DNA of 61,925 bases from Streptomyces physcomitrii (GCF_012273655.1 NZ_JAAWWP010000019.1:87662-149586); one strand, 5' to 3'; positions 1-9,359 are shown, counted from the stretch's first letter. The notes: a model not told the origin generated them from the sequence alone. Numbers and translations: made by a program.

Positions 1-4
1 GACG

Positions 5-40
5 CGGTGTGCGGCCGGGACAACTCCCGGCCGCGCACCG
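5..40. terminator. GC-rich hairpin at left edge
   Basis: A 16-bp stem (5-20 with 25-40, one G-T wobble) closes over the 4-nt loop CAAC. It lies just beyond the left edge of the window, and the nearest gene inside (MMPL, minus strand) ends at 255 reading toward it. It is probably a factor-independent terminator of the neighbour to the left, of the MMPL gene, or of both. Confidence 0.55.
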
Positions 41-80
41 CTTCTTGTACCGCTCCTCGGGGGCTCTCCCGGTACCGCAG

Positions 81-115
81 CTCTCCCTCTGTACGAAGTC
101 CGTACAGAGGGAGAG
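81..115. terminator. Perfect 15-bp hairpin terminator
   Basis: Bases 81-95 and 101-115 are perfect reverse complements around a 5-nt loop (AAGTC). It lies 140 nt downstream of the MMPL stop codon. Streptomyces terminators often lack a U tract, so the perfect stem is the main evidence. The rest of 1-254 holds no recognisable gene; it has a 12-bp direct repeat, CGCTCACGTACG, at 200-211 and 220-231. Confidence 0.6.
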
Positions 116-254
116 CGCATGTGTACGGGGTCCGCTTCTCAGCGGCGGCTCCTCCTCTTATGGGGCTCCCCTTCTATACGGACCTCCTGCGGGCGCTCCC
201 GCTCACGTACGGATGCTTCCGCTCACGTACGAGCCGCCCGCTCCCGCGCCCCGC

Positions 255-2507
255 TCAGACCCCGACCCGATGGTCCTGGGCCGGCCGCGGCGGTTCCGGG
301 GCCGCGGGCGGCTCCGGCTCGTCGTGGGTCAGGTCCGGCAGGCGGTGCATCCACTTCGGCAGATACCAGTTGCGCTCGCCGAGCAGGGCCATCACCGAGG
401 GCAGCAGCACCCCGCGGATCACCGTGGCGTCGATCAGGACCGCCGCGGCGAGGCCGACACCCATCTGCTTCATCGACTGCATGGACAGCGTGCCGAAGAT
501 GGCGAAGACCGCGACCATGATCACCGCCGCGCTGGTCACCACCCCGGCCGTGGTCACCACGCCGTGCGTGATCGCGTCCTTGGTGCTGCGCCCGCGGACC
601 TTCGCCTCGCGGATCCGGGAGACCACGAAGACGTGGTAGTCCATCGAGAGGCCGAAGAGGATGACGAAGAGGAAGAGCGGCAGCCAGGTGACGATCGCCC
701 CCACGCCCTCGGCACCCACCAGCGAGGCGCCCCAGCCGTGCTGGAAGACGGCGACCAGGATGCCGTAGGCCGCGCCCACCGAGAGCAGGTTGAGCACGAT
801 CGAGGTGAGCGCGATCGTCAGCGAGCGGAAGCAGAGCAGCATCAGGCCGAAGGCGAAGACCACCACGAAGACGAAGACCGGGGCGACCGAGCCCACCAGC
901 TGCTCGTTGAAGTCGTGGGAGCCCGCCACCTGACCGGTCACCGGCGCCTCCAGCCCGTCCACCGTGCCGAGCGTCGCGGGGCGCACCTCGTCCCGGATGA
1001 CCTGGAGGCTGTGCTCGGCCTTGTCCATGTCGGAGCCGCCGACCAGCGGTACGTAGACGAAGGCGATGTTCTGCTTCTCGTGCACCTTGACGTCCACCGG
1101 ACCGTGCGAGGCGCCCGCCTCGACCACCTGGCTCCGGAAGTCCGCCAGGGCGCCGCGGACGGCGGGGGAGGTGATGTCCTCGGCCGCGACCACCACCTCG
1201 GCCGGGTCGCTGCCGCCGGGGAAGGCCTTGTTGAGGCGGTCGTAGGTGGCGACGATCGGCAGGTCCTTGCCGAACTCCTGGTCCAGGGTGAGCTGTTGCG
1301 TCTTCATCCCGAGCGCGGGGGCCGCGACCGCGAGCAGGGCGCAGGTGGCGACGCCCAGCGAGACGGCCGGCTTGGCGAGCACCACCCGCAGCACCCCGCG
1401 CCACAGCCTGCTCTCGCCGCCGCCCGTCCGGCGGTCCTTACGGCTCAGGAAGGGGATACGGCCCTTCTCCACCCGCTCGCCGAGCAGCGAGAGCAGCGCC
1501 GGGAGCACCGTCACCGAACCGACCATCGCGACCGCGACCACCATCAGCGAGGCGAGGCCCATCGCCTCGAACTCGGCGAGCCCGGTGAAGAGCATGCCCG
1601 CCATCGCCACGCACACCGTGACACCGGAGACCATCACGGCCCGGCCGCTGGTCGCCGCCGCGATCCGCAGCGCGGTCGCCGCGTCCCGTCCGGCGGCCCG
1701 CTCCTCGCGTTCCCGCCTCAGGTAGAAGAGGCAGTAGTCGACGCCGACCGCCATGCCCACCAGGAGCATCACCGAGCTGGCGGTCTCGCTCATCGGCTGG
1801 ACATGGCTGACCACGGCCATCAGCCCCATCGTCGCCATGATCGCGGTGACCGCGAGCGCCACCGGAAGCAGCGCCGCGACCAGTGCGCCGAAGGCGATGA
1901 GCAGGATGCCGAGGGCGACCGGCACCGCCGAGATCTCCGCCTGCTGGAAGTCGTCACCGAAGGCGTCGTCGAAGGTCTTGTTCATGCTGGCGCCGCCGAT
2001 CTCCTCGATCAGCAGCTCCTGATGCTTCTCCTGCACCCCGGCGACCGCGTCGAGCACCGGCTCCACCCGGTCCCCGGCGGTGTCCGCCTCCCCGCGCATG
2101 TCGAACTGGACCAGCGCGCTGCGCCCGTCCGCGGAGATCGTCTTCGCGGTGTAGGGCGAGGTGACGTCGACCGCCTCGCCGGTGCCCCGGACCGCCTTGA
2201 TCACCGCGGCGACGGCGCTGCGGAACTCCGGGTCCGTGGCCTTCGGCCCGCCGTCCTTCGACTGGAGGAGGACGCTCTCGCTCGCGGGTTCCTCGATGCC
2301 CGCCTCCTCGACGATCTGTGCCGCCCGGCTGGTCTCGCCGCTGAGCTGGTCGCTGTCCTTGACCTCGACCGAGCCGACCGCGGTGCCGATTCCCAGGGAC
2401 AGGACGACGAAGAGCACCCAGATGCCGACCGCGGCCCATCGGTGCCGCGCGCTCCATCCGCCGGCCCGGGCGGCTATGCCCCGGACCCGCGTGTGTGTGT
2501 TCCCCAT
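255..2507 (-). CDS. MMPL family RND-type transporter
   Basis: 750-residue inner-membrane exporter of the MMPL/RND superfamily, which moves lipids or hydrophobic drugs using the proton gradient. Two homologous halves are visible, each with one N-terminal membrane helix, a large extracytoplasmic loop and a cluster of five or six helices. Signature stretches are GMAVGVDYCLFYLRR in the first half and FGLSMDYHVFVVSR in the second, with the Asp-Tyr pair typical of the proton relay. The start chosen is the ATG at 2507, preceded by GGGGGAG. An upstream start at 2543 would add 12 residues without a better ribosome site. It diverges from the subtilisin gene. No TetR-type regulator is adjacent, so the substrate cannot be inferred. 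Confidence 0.93.
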   Translation of the reverse strand: MGNTHTRVRGIAARAGGWSARHRWAAVGIWVLFVVLSLGIGTAVGSVEVKDSDQLSGETSRAAQIVEEAGIEEPASESVLLQSKDGGPKATDPEFRSAVAAVIKAVRGTGEAVDVTSPYTAKTISADGRSALVQFDMRGEADTAGDRVEPVLDAVAGVQEKHQELLIEEIGGASMNKTFDDAFGDDFQQAEISAVPVALGILLIAFGALVAALLPVALAVTAIMATMGLMAVVSHVQPMSETASSVMLLVGMAVGVDYCLFYLRREREERAAGRDAATALRIAAATSGRAVMVSGVTVCVAMAGMLFTGLAEFEAMGLASLMVVAVAMVGSVTVLPALLSLLGERVEKGRIPFLSRKDRRTGGGESRLWRGVLRVVLAKPAVSLGVATCALLAVAAPALGMKTQQLTLDQEFGKDLPIVATYDRLNKAFPGGSDPAEVVVAAEDITSPAVRGALADFRSQVVEAGASHGPVDVKVHEKQNIAFVYVPLVGGSDMDKAEHSLQVIRDEVRPATLGTVDGLEAPVTGQVAGSHDFNEQLVGSVAPVFVFVVVFAFGLMLLCFRSLTIALTSIVLNLLSVGAAYGILVAVFQHGWGASLVGAEGVGAIVTWLPLFLFVILFGLSMDYHVFVVSRIREAKVRGRSTKDAITHGVVTTAGVVTSAAVIMVAVFAIFGTLSMQSMKQMGVGLAAAVLIDATVIRGVLLPSVMALLGERNWYLPKWMHRLPDLTHDEPEPPAAPEPPRPAQDHRVGV

Positions 2508-2930
2508 GACGGGCTCTCCCCCTAGCTGTGCCTGGGACGGCACCGCGCCGTCGCCTTCACGGAAAACTTACGGCCGCCGCGTCCGCCCTTCCTCGTGCCG
2601 GCAGGTGAACCGCCGCCGCGGCCCCTCCTCCCAGGGGACAGGTCGGCTCCGTACGGGGAAGGATCCGGGCCCCTTACACCTAGATGGGCTTCACGTTGCC
2701 CAGGTCACACCGCGGCGGAGCGTGATGTCAGCTCTGTCAGGAGCAGGGTGATTTGTTATTACAGCCGCTTGTTGAAAACGTCACAGCTGTATGAAGGTCT
2801 TGATCTGGCCCCGACAATCGGTCAGGGTTTTCTCCCAACACCCGGAGATTCTCCGGGAGTACGGGGCTTGCGACAGCAAAGCTTGCGCGATCCCCGGATC
2901 CCCCCACACACCACGAGGAGACCTCTCTTC
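2508..2930. promoter_or_regulatory. Divergent intergenic region with small palindrome
   Basis: This 423-nt gap separates the divergent MMPL and subtilisin genes and must hold both promoters. An AT-richer patch at about 2750-2830 is the most promoter-like part, but no convincing -35/-10 pair was found. Bases 2841-2857 form a 17-nt palindrome (CCCGGAGA-T-TCTCCGGG), about 75 nt before the subtilisin start, in a plausible operator or 5'-UTR hairpin position. No coding sequence is supported. Confidence 0.35.
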
Positions 2931-4142
2931 ATGGCAACTCACAAGCGTTCGCGTTCCCTCAAGCTGACCGCCGCCATCGCCACCGCGGGCATGGCCGTCG
3001 GCGTCTCCGTCTTCGCCGGATCGGTCGCCGGCGCGGCCCCCGCCGAGGGCAAGGTCTACGGCACCGAGGCCAAGGGCGCCATCAAGGGCAGCTACATCGT
3101 CATGCTCAAGGGCGGCGCGAAGATCAAGGCGGCCTCCGAGGGCAAGGGTCTCGCCAAGGAGTACGGCGGCACCTTCAAGCGCGGCTTCGACTCCGCGGTC
3201 AACGGCTTCTCCGCCACCGGCCTGAGCACCTCCGAGGCCAAGCGCCTCGCCGCCGACCCGGCGGTCGAGAAGGTCGTCCAGAGCCACAAGTTCTCCATCA
3301 GCGCCACCCAGGAGAACCCGCCGTCGTGGGGTCTGGACCGGGTCGACCAGGAGGACACCGCGGGCGACAACGCCTACAACTACCCGGACTCCGCGGGTGA
3401 GGGCGTCACCGCGTACGTCATCGACACCGGCGTGCGCTACACGCACACCGACTTCGAGGACCGCGCCTCCTCCGGCTTCGACGCCGTCGACAACGACGAC
3501 GACGCCAACGACGAGTACGGCCACGGCACCCACGTCGCGGGCACCATCGCCGGTGCCAAGTACGGCCTCGCCAAGAAGGCGAAGATCGTCGCCGTCCGCG
3601 TGCTCGACGAGAACGGCTCGGGCACCACCGAGCAGGTCGTCGCGGGCATCGACTGGGTCACCGAGAACCACGAGGGCCCCTCGGTCGCCAACATGAGCCT
3701 CGGCGGCGGCGCCGACGAGGCCCTGGACGCGGCCGTGCAGAAGTCGATCGAGTCCGGCGTGACCTACGCGGTCGCCGCGGGCAACGAGTCCTCCCCGACC
3801 GAGGGTTCCCCGGCGCGCGTCAAGGAAGCCATCACCGTGGCGTCCAGCACCAAGGACGACGAGCAGTCGGACTTCTCCAACTACGGTGAGGCCGTCGACA
3901 TCTACGCCCCGGGCACGGACATCACCTCCGCCTGGAACACCGACGACGAGGCCACGGACACCATCTCCGGCACCTCGATGGCCACCCCGCACGTCGCGGG
4001 CGCGGCTGCCCTGTACCTGGCCGGCCACCCCGACGCGGCCCCGGCCGACGTCGCCACGGCGCTGACCGACGGTGCCACCCCGGACAAGATCAGCAACCCG
4101 GGTGAGGGCACGCCGAACAAGCTCCTGAAGGTCGTGGAGTAA
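2931..4142 (+). CDS. Secreted S8 subtilisin-like serine protease
   Basis: 403-residue extracellular serine protease. Residues 1-35 are a signal peptide (KRSRSLK, hydrophobic core, then AGAAPA). About 45-125 is an inhibitor-I9 propeptide (GSYIVMLKGG), and the rest is a proteinase K-like S8 domain. The catalytic triad is intact: Asp165 (VIDTG), His198 (HGTHVAG) and Ser349 (GTSMATPHVAG), with the oxyanion Asn in AAGNES. No PPC or other C-terminal domain follows. The start at 2931 is preceded by GAGGAG at 2914-2919 and gives a clean signal peptide. The gene is monocistronic, with its own terminator. The role is presumably nutrient protein breakdown; the specificity is not readable. Confidence 0.95.
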   Translation: MATHKRSRSLKLTAAIATAGMAVGVSVFAGSVAGAAPAEGKVYGTEAKGAIKGSYIVMLKGGAKIKAASEGKGLAKEYGGTFKRGFDSAVNGFSATGLSTSEAKRLAADPAVEKVVQSHKFSISATQENPPSWGLDRVDQEDTAGDNAYNYPDSAGEGVTAYVIDTGVRYTHTDFEDRASSGFDAVDNDDDANDEYGHGTHVAGTIAGAKYGLAKKAKIVAVRVLDENGSGTTEQVVAGIDWVTENHEGPSVANMSLGGGADEALDAAVQKSIESGVTYAVAAGNESSPTEGSPARVKEAITVASSTKDDEQSDFSNYGEAVDIYAPGTDITSAWNTDDEATDTISGTSMATPHVAGAAALYLAGHPDAAPADVATALTDGATPDKISNPGEGTPNKLLKVVE

Positions 4143-4158
4143 CAGCACGCAACGGGTC

Positions 4159-4182
4159 GGCCCGGGAGGACGCTCCCGGGCC
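4159..4182 (+). terminator. Terminator of the subtilisin gene
   Basis: A perfect 10-bp stem GGCCCGGGAG/CTCCCGGGCC with loop GACG lies 16 nt after the protease stop codon. Confidence 0.75.
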
Positions 4183-4353
4183 GCACCGGTGAGCAGGCGG
4201 CTGTCGCGCCCGCCCCCACGGGGCGCGACGGCCGCCTTCTCGTGCGCCCGCCCGTCCTCCCCGTACGCCGGCCGCCCCTCCGGCGCGCCCGCCCTGCGGC
4301 GTGGTGTGCGCTCCGGGCGGGCGGTGTCACCGCCCCGTCCTATCGTGGCCCGC

Positions 4354-4899
4354 ATGACGACATACGCGGCGCTGCTGCGCGGCATCAACGTGGGCGGCGG
4401 CAAGAAGCTGCCGATGGCCGGGCTGCGCGCCCTGCTCGAAGGCCTCGGGCACCGGGAGGTGCGCACCTATCTGCAGAGCGGCAACGCGGTCTTCCGCAGC
4501 GAGGAGCGGGACACCGGGGCCCTCGCCGCCGAGCTGGGCCGGGCCCTCGCCCGGGAGTACGGCTTCGCGGTGGAGTGCCTGGTGCGCGACCACGGCTATC
4601 TGCGGGCCGTGGCCGAGGCCTGCCCCTTCCCCGCCGAGCGCCTCGAAGGCCGCCAACTGCACGCCACCTACTACTCGGAGCCGGTCGAGGAGTCCCGCTT
4701 CGCCGCGCTCGACCCCGCGCAGTTCCTCCCCGAGGAGTTCCGGCTCGGCGACCGGGTCCTCTACCTCTACGCCCCCGAGGGCCTCGGACGCTCCAAGCTG
4801 GCCCCGGCGCTGGCCCGGCCCGCCCTCACCGAGGGACTGATCGCCACCACCCGGAACTGGAACACCGTCCGCAAGCTGGTGGAGCTGACCGAGGAGTGA
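4354..4899 (+). CDS. DUF1697 domain protein
   Basis: 181-residue cytosolic protein of the DUF1697 family. The hallmark N-terminus is present (YAALLRGINVGGGKKLPM), followed by TYLQSGNAVF and the C-terminal TTRNWNTVRKL, all typical of the family. No enzymatic activity is established for it. The start is the ATG at 4354. The next gene follows after 65 nt on the same strand, so the two may be cotranscribed. Confidence 0.9.
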   Translation: MTTYAALLRGINVGGGKKLPMAGLRALLEGLGHREVRTYLQSGNAVFRSEERDTGALAAELGRALAREYGFAVECLVRDHGYLRAVAEACPFPAERLEGRQLHATYYSEPVEESRFAALDPAQFLPEEFRLGDRVLYLYAPEGLGRSKLAPALARPALTEGLIATTRNWNTVRKLVELTEE

Positions 4900-4964
4900 G
4901 CCGGGGCCCGCCGGGGCCGCAACACCCGGGACACCAGAGGGAGTTGAGGACTACCGTCGCCACC

Positions 4965-5597
4965 ATGACCACCGAGGAAACCCCCCGCGTCGACTTCTGG
5001 TTCGACCCCGTGTCCCCGTACACCTGGATCACCTTCCGCTGGCTCCTCGAAGTCGAGCGGCAGCGCCCGCTCGATCTGCGCCTGCACCTCATGAGCCTGT
5101 ATCTGCACAACGAGGGCAGGCAGCTGCCCGACTGGCAGCGCAGGGCCGTGGACCAGTCCCTCCGCGTGGTGCGGGTGGCGGCGGCCGCCACCGAGGCCAA
5201 GGGCGAGGGGATCCTGCGCGAGCTGTACACCGCCCTCGGCAACTGCTTCCACTTCCCGGGGTACGTCCGGGGTCAGGACCGCGACTACGACGGGGCGATC
5301 ACCACCGCCCTCGCGGAGACCGGGCTGCCCGCCTCCCTCGCCGCCGCGGCCGACGACCCCTCCTGGGACGAGACGGTCCGCCGCAGCCACGAGGCGGCCC
5401 TGCTCCCCGGCACCGAGGGCCATGTCGGCACCCCGACCCTGCATGTCGACGGCGCGGTCTGGTTCGGCCCGGTCCTGCGCGCGACCCCCCGCGGCCCGGC
5501 GGCGCTCGAACTCTTCGACAGCTTCCGGGTACTGGCCCGCAACCCCGACTTCTTCGAGCTCAAGCGGGGGCGGACGGGCGGCATCGACTTCGGCTGA
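4965..5597 (+). CDS. Rv2466c-like thioredoxin-fold protein lacking CxxC
   Basis: 210-residue DsbA/thioredoxin-fold protein. It follows the M. tuberculosis mycothiol-dependent reductase Rv2466c along its whole length: FWFDP near the N-terminus, TFRWLLEVER, HLMSLYLHNE, the cis-proline segment VGTPTLHVDG, and the C-terminal FFELKRGRTG. Rv2466c carries an active-site Cys-Pro-Trp-Cys; here the same place reads Ser17-Pro-Tyr-Thr20, so both redox cysteines are gone. Only one Cys remains (in GNCFHF). It therefore cannot act by the dithiol or mycothiol-disulfide mechanism of its relatives. It may bind a substrate, use another nucleophile, or be non-catalytic. The start at 4965 lies about 14 nt after a GAGG-type ribosome site. 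Confidence 0.85.
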   Translation: MTTEETPRVDFWFDPVSPYTWITFRWLLEVERQRPLDLRLHLMSLYLHNEGRQLPDWQRRAVDQSLRVVRVAAAATEAKGEGILRELYTALGNCFHFPGYVRGQDRDYDGAITTALAETGLPASLAAAADDPSWDETVRRSHEAALLPGTEGHVGTPTLHVDGAVWFGPVLRATPRGPAALELFDSFRVLARNPDFFELKRGRTGGIDFG

Positions 5598-5615
5598 GGA
5601 GGCGCCGGGGGACCG

Positions 5616-6356
5616 CTAGGCGCCGAGCGCCGCCGAGGTCGGGAGCAGGGCCTGCTCGTAGCGGCGCAGCAGCAGCCTTGTCACCTCCGGCGCGGCGCCG
5701 AGGACCCCGGCGAGTACCTCGGCCTCCGCGGCCCCGGCGGCGATCCGGTCCGGCAGGAAACCGGGGGCGAGGACGTACGGGGCGACGGCCACCCGCTCGG
5801 CGCCCCGGGCCCGCAGCTCGCGTACCGCGTCCTCGGTGCGGGGGAGTGAGGCGGAGGCGTAGGCGGGCAGTACCGCCTGCCAGCCGCCGGTGGACTGCCA
5901 GTCGCGGGCGAGGCGTTCGATCACGGCGAGTGCCGCCGGGTCCGAGGAGCCCGCGGCGGCGAGCACCACCCCGGTACGGGACCGCTCGGCGCGGCGCACC
6001 CCGGCCTCGGCGAGGCGGCGTTCCAGGGCGGTGCGCAGCAGCGGCGAGGGGCCGAGCACCTCGGCCTGGCGGATGCGCAGGCCGCCGCGGGCCTTGTGCA
6101 GGACCGCGGGGATGTCGGACTTGGCGTGGAAGGCGTGGCTCAGCAGCAGGGGCTGGGCGACGACGTCCCGTACCCCCTCCGCCGCCAGGCGCCGCAGGGC
6201 GGCCGGCACGGAGGGGAAGGTGAACTCCAGGAAGGCCGTCTCCACCCGCAGCCCGGGGCGCAGCGCGCGCACGCTCTCCACCAGGGCGTGCACCGTCGCG
6301 GCATGCCGCGGATCGCGGCTGCCGTGGGCGATGACGACGAGGGCGGGAGCGTGCAC
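5616..6356 (-). CDS. CbiX/SirB-type sirohydrochlorin chelatase
   Basis: 246-residue chelatase with two tandem CbiX-like halves. The first half has the metal-binding His11 in VVIAHGSRDP and the segment PLLLSHAFHAKSDIP; the second half begins near GVVLAAAGSSDP. These enzymes insert Fe2+ (or Co2+) into sirohydrochlorin. As the last gene of the sulfate operon it most likely finishes siroheme for the sulfite reductase encoded upstream. The start is GTG at 6356. It lies 79 nt after the permease gene and converges with the Rv2466c-like gene 18 nt away. Confidence 0.88.
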   Translation of the reverse strand: MHAPALVVIAHGSRDPRHAATVHALVESVRALRPGLRVETAFLEFTFPSVPAALRRLAAEGVRDVVAQPLLLSHAFHAKSDIPAVLHKARGGLRIRQAEVLGPSPLLRTALERRLAEAGVRRAERSRTGVVLAAAGSSDPAALAVIERLARDWQSTGGWQAVLPAYASASLPRTEDAVRELRARGAERVAVAPYVLAPGFLPDRIAAGAAEAEVLAGVLGAAPEVTRLLLRRYEQALLPTSAALGA

Positions 6357-6435
6357 GTGCGGGGCCTTTCGGGGGAGTGGCGGAGAAGGGGCGAGGGTCC
6401 TCGGTCCGGATCGGGCGGGACTTTCCGGATACGGC

Positions 6436-7326
6436 CTAGCTCTTGACCAGGAGTCCGCGGCTGCGGAGCACCCAGCGCTCCAGGGGGCTGAAGATCAGCA
6501 GGTCGATGGCGATGCCGACGAAGAGGATGAGCAGGATCGCCTCGAAGACCATCGCCATGTCGAGCGCGTTGCGGCCGTTCTCCAGCAACTGGCCGAGCCC
6601 CACGCCCAGATCGGGGAAGGAGGCGATGATCTCCGCCGCCATCAGCGAGCGCCAGGAGAACGCCCAGCCCTGCTTCATGCCCGCCACATAGCCGGGCAGC
6701 GCGGCGGGCAGCAGGACGTGCCGGACGCCCTTCAGCCCGGTCGCGCCCATGGTGCGGCCCGCCCGCAGGAACAGCGGCGGGACCTGGTCCACCCCGGAGA
6801 CCAGGCCGTTGGCGATGGAGGGCACGGCGCCGAGCAGGATCACCGCGTACATCATCGAGTTGTTGAGGCCCAGCCAGATCACCGCGGGCGGCACCCAGGC
6901 CACCGACGGCAGCGACTGGAGCCCGGACAGGATGGGTCCGATGGCCGCGCGGACGAACTTCACCCGGGCCACGAGCAGTCCCAGCGGGGTGCCGATGAGC
7001 AGGGCGAAGGCGAAGCCGAGGAGGCCGCGCGAGACGCTGGTCCAGATGTAGCCGAGGAGTTCGCCCTTGCGCCAGGACTCGGCGAACTGGTCCCCGACCG
7101 CCCCGGGCGAGGGCAGCTTGGTGGGATCGTCCACGATCTTCAGCGAGATCAGCGCCTGCCAGACCACCAGGACGACGGCCACCGCGATCACCGGGGGCAG
7201 GATCTTCTCGGTGAAGGTCTGCCGCCAGGGCGTACGCCTGGCCGCCGTGGACTCCAGGGCGTCGAGGCCCGCCTCGATACCGGCGAGTCCCGTACGCTCC
7301 GTCGTCTTCGTCTCAGTGCTGGCCAT
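6436..7326 (-). CDS. ABC transporter permease, sulfonate/nitrate/taurine type
   Basis: 296-residue BPD_transp_1 permease with six predicted membrane helices and the cytoplasmic EAA-like loop (RTMGATGLKGVRHVLLPAALPGYVAG). It is of the SsuC/TauC class that takes up alkanesulfonates, taurine or sulfate-like anions. The start ATG at 7326 overlaps the ATPase gene by 14 nt, so the two are translationally coupled. Its place inside the cys operon indicates sulfur-source import. Confidence 0.9.
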   Translation of the reverse strand: MASTETKTTERTGLAGIEAGLDALESTAARRTPWRQTFTEKILPPVIAVAVVLVVWQALISLKIVDDPTKLPSPGAVGDQFAESWRKGELLGYIWTSVSRGLLGFAFALLIGTPLGLLVARVKFVRAAIGPILSGLQSLPSVAWVPPAVIWLGLNNSMMYAVILLGAVPSIANGLVSGVDQVPPLFLRAGRTMGATGLKGVRHVLLPAALPGYVAGMKQGWAFSWRSLMAAEIIASFPDLGVGLGQLLENGRNALDMAMVFEAILLILFVGIAIDLLIFSPLERWVLRSRGLLVKS

Positions 7327-8098
7327 GACGGCGGATCTCCTCGCGCAGGACTTCGGTGATGCCGAGGGACAGTTCGGCGACGGGGGCGTCCTCGATGCGG
7401 CGCGGCTGGGGGATGTCGACGGTCCACTCGCGGGCTATCCGGCCCGGCCGGGAGGAGAGCAGGACCACCCGCTGGGCGAGCCGGACGGCCTCGCGGACGT
7501 TGTGTGTCACGAAGAGGACCGAGACACCGGTTTCGGCCCAGATGCGGGTCAGTTCGTCGTGCAGGACGTCCCGGGTGATGGCGTCGAGCGCCGCGAAGGG
7601 CTCGTCCATCAAGAGCAGTTTGCTCTCCTGGGCCAGCGCGCGGGCCAGGGCCACCCGCTGGCGCATCCCGCCCGAGAGCTCGTGCACCCGCTTGCCGTAC
7701 GCGCCCTTCAGCCGCACCAGCTCAAGCAGTTCCCGCGCCTTGCCGGGGCGCTCCGCCTTGGCGACCCCCCGCAGTTTCAGGGCGAGTTCGATGTTCTTCC
7801 CGGCGGTGAGCCAGGGGAAGAGCGCGTGCTCCTGGAACATCAGGGCGGGGCGGCCGTCGGTGGTGAGGGAGCCCGCGGTGGGCCGGTCGAGCCCGGCCAC
7901 CAGATTGAGCAGGGTGGACTTGCCGCAGCCGGAGGCCCCCAGGAGGGTGACGAACTCGCCGGGCGCGACATCGAGACTGATGTCGTCCAGGACGAGCTGC
8001 GGTCCGCTCGGGCCCGGGAAGGACTTCGAGACATGATCGAGACGTGCCGCGTGGGCCACGGACTCGTCGGCCTTGGCGAGGGTCGTGGATGTGGCCAT
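7313..8098 (-). CDS. ABC transporter ATP-binding protein, SsuB/TauB class
   Basis: 261-residue cytoplasmic ATPase with Walker A (GASGCGKST), Q-loop (LMFQEHALFPW), signature (LSGGMRQRVALARAL), Walker B (LLLMDEPFAALD) and switch His (FVTHN). It powers the permease encoded downstream. The start at 8098 is supported by AGGAGGTGA seven nt upstream. The reading frame stays open further upstream, but that stretch is inside the substrate-binding protein gene and is not real coding. Confidence 0.92.
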   Translation of the reverse strand: MATSTTLAKADESVAHAARLDHVSKSFPGPSGPQLVLDDISLDVAPGEFVTLLGASGCGKSTLLNLVAGLDRPTAGSLTTDGRPALMFQEHALFPWLTAGKNIELALKLRGVAKAERPGKARELLELVRLKGAYGKRVHELSGGMRQRVALARALAQESKLLLMDEPFAALDAITRDVLHDELTRIWAETGVSVLFVTHNVREAVRLAQRVVLLSSRPGRIAREWTVDIPQPRRIEDAPVAELSLGITEVLREEIRRHGQH

Positions 8099-8133
8099 GG
8101 TCGTCACCTCCTGGGGACTCGTCGGGTACGGGG

Positions 8134-9249
8134 TCAGCGGACGCCGAGACCGGCGTCGTCGACGGGCTTGCCGCCCCGCTCCTTCAGGACCTTGTTGAGG
8201 GTGCTGAGGTCGTAGATGCCCTTGAGGTTCGGCTTCTCCAGGAGCCCGGCCTTGACCGCGTGGTCCGCCTCGGTGTCGAGGGTGGCGGCGAGCGGGTCGT
8301 TGGTGAACTGGATCGACTGCCACGCCGGGTCGAGCACCTCGGGCGGCAGCGCCTTGCCCGAGTCCGCCTCCAGCTGCTTGTTCGCCGAGGCCTTGGCCTT
8401 GTCCGGGTTCTTGCCGATCCACTCGTTGGCGTCGACGGCGGCCTTCAGCACGGCCTCGACCGCCTTCGGGTGCTCCTTGAGGAAGCCCTGCCGCACGATG
8501 ATGTTGGTGATCACGAACTTCTTGTCCGGCCACAGGTCGGCCTCGTCGAGCAGCACCTTGCCGCCGTCGGAGACCAGCTTCGAGGCGGTCGGCTCCGGCA
8601 CCCAGGCGCCGTCGAGGGAGCCGCCCTTGAAGGCGTCCGGGGTCACCTTGTTGTCGCTGCGTACGACGGTGACATCGCCCTTGCCGCTCTGCGCGTCGAC
8701 CTTCCAGCCCTTCTCGGCGATCCAGTTGAGGAAGGCCACGTCCTGGGTGTTGCCGAGCTGCGGGGTCGCGATCTTCTTGCCCTTGAGGTCGTCCAGGGTC
8801 TTGATCTTCTTCGGGTCGACCACGAGCTTCACCCCGCCGGAGGCCGAGCCCCCGATGATGCGCAGGTTCTTGCCCTGGGACTTGGTGTAGCCGTTGATCG
8901 CGGGGGAGGGGCCGATCCAGCCGATGTCGATCGACTTCCCGTTGAGCGCCTCGATCTCCGAGGGACCGGCGTTGAAGGTGGCGTAGGAGGCCTTGGTGCC
9001 TCCCAGGGCCTTCTGGAAGAAGCCCTGCTCCACGCCCACCAGCGCCGTTCCGTGCGTCAGGTTCGGGAAGTAGCCGATCTTGACGGAGTCCAGGCCGTCG
9101 ATCTTCTTCGCCCCGTCGGCGACCTTCTGGTTCTCGGAGCTGTCGTCCGACTCGGACCCGTAGCCGCAGGCCGTGGCGGCCAGGGCGAGCAGGGGCAGGG
9201 CGGCCAGGGCGGTCAGGCCGCGGCGCAGGGTGGTTCTGTGGGCTGGCAC
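8134..9249 (-). CDS. Sulfonate-type ABC substrate-binding lipoprotein
   Basis: 371-residue periplasmic-binding-type lipoprotein of the SsuA/TauA/NMT1 family. The signal peptide ends in the lipobox LAATAC, with the modified Cys at residue 28, so the protein is tethered outside the membrane. Family stretches include KIGYFPNLTHGTALVG and IGWIGPSPAINGY. It delivers an aliphatic sulfonate or related oxyanion to the permease. The start is GTG at 9249. It is separated from cysN by 216 nt but lies on the same strand. Confidence 0.9.
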   Translation of the reverse strand: MPAHRTTLRRGLTALAALPLLALAATACGYGSESDDSSENQKVADGAKKIDGLDSVKIGYFPNLTHGTALVGVEQGFFQKALGGTKASYATFNAGPSEIEALNGKSIDIGWIGPSPAINGYTKSQGKNLRIIGGSASGGVKLVVDPKKIKTLDDLKGKKIATPQLGNTQDVAFLNWIAEKGWKVDAQSGKGDVTVVRSDNKVTPDAFKGGSLDGAWVPEPTASKLVSDGGKVLLDEADLWPDKKFVITNIIVRQGFLKEHPKAVEAVLKAAVDANEWIGKNPDKAKASANKQLEADSGKALPPEVLDPAWQSIQFTNDPLAATLDTEADHAVKAGLLEKPNLKGIYDLSTLNKVLKERGGKPVDDAGLGVR

Positions 9250-9359
9250 GGGAGGGGGTCCTCTCGTCGGACCGGCACGGCGCGGCTACGGCGCGGCCGG
9301 GAGGTCGGCAGGTTCGGAAGGTGTGCGGGGGGTGCGGGCGCGCAGGCAGTGCGCGTACG

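Noticed and set aside
9..2525. 838-codon plus-strand open frame
   Set aside because: Antisense shadow of the MMPL transporter; the translation is rich in His, Arg, Asp and Gly without family features. High GC makes such antisense frames common here.
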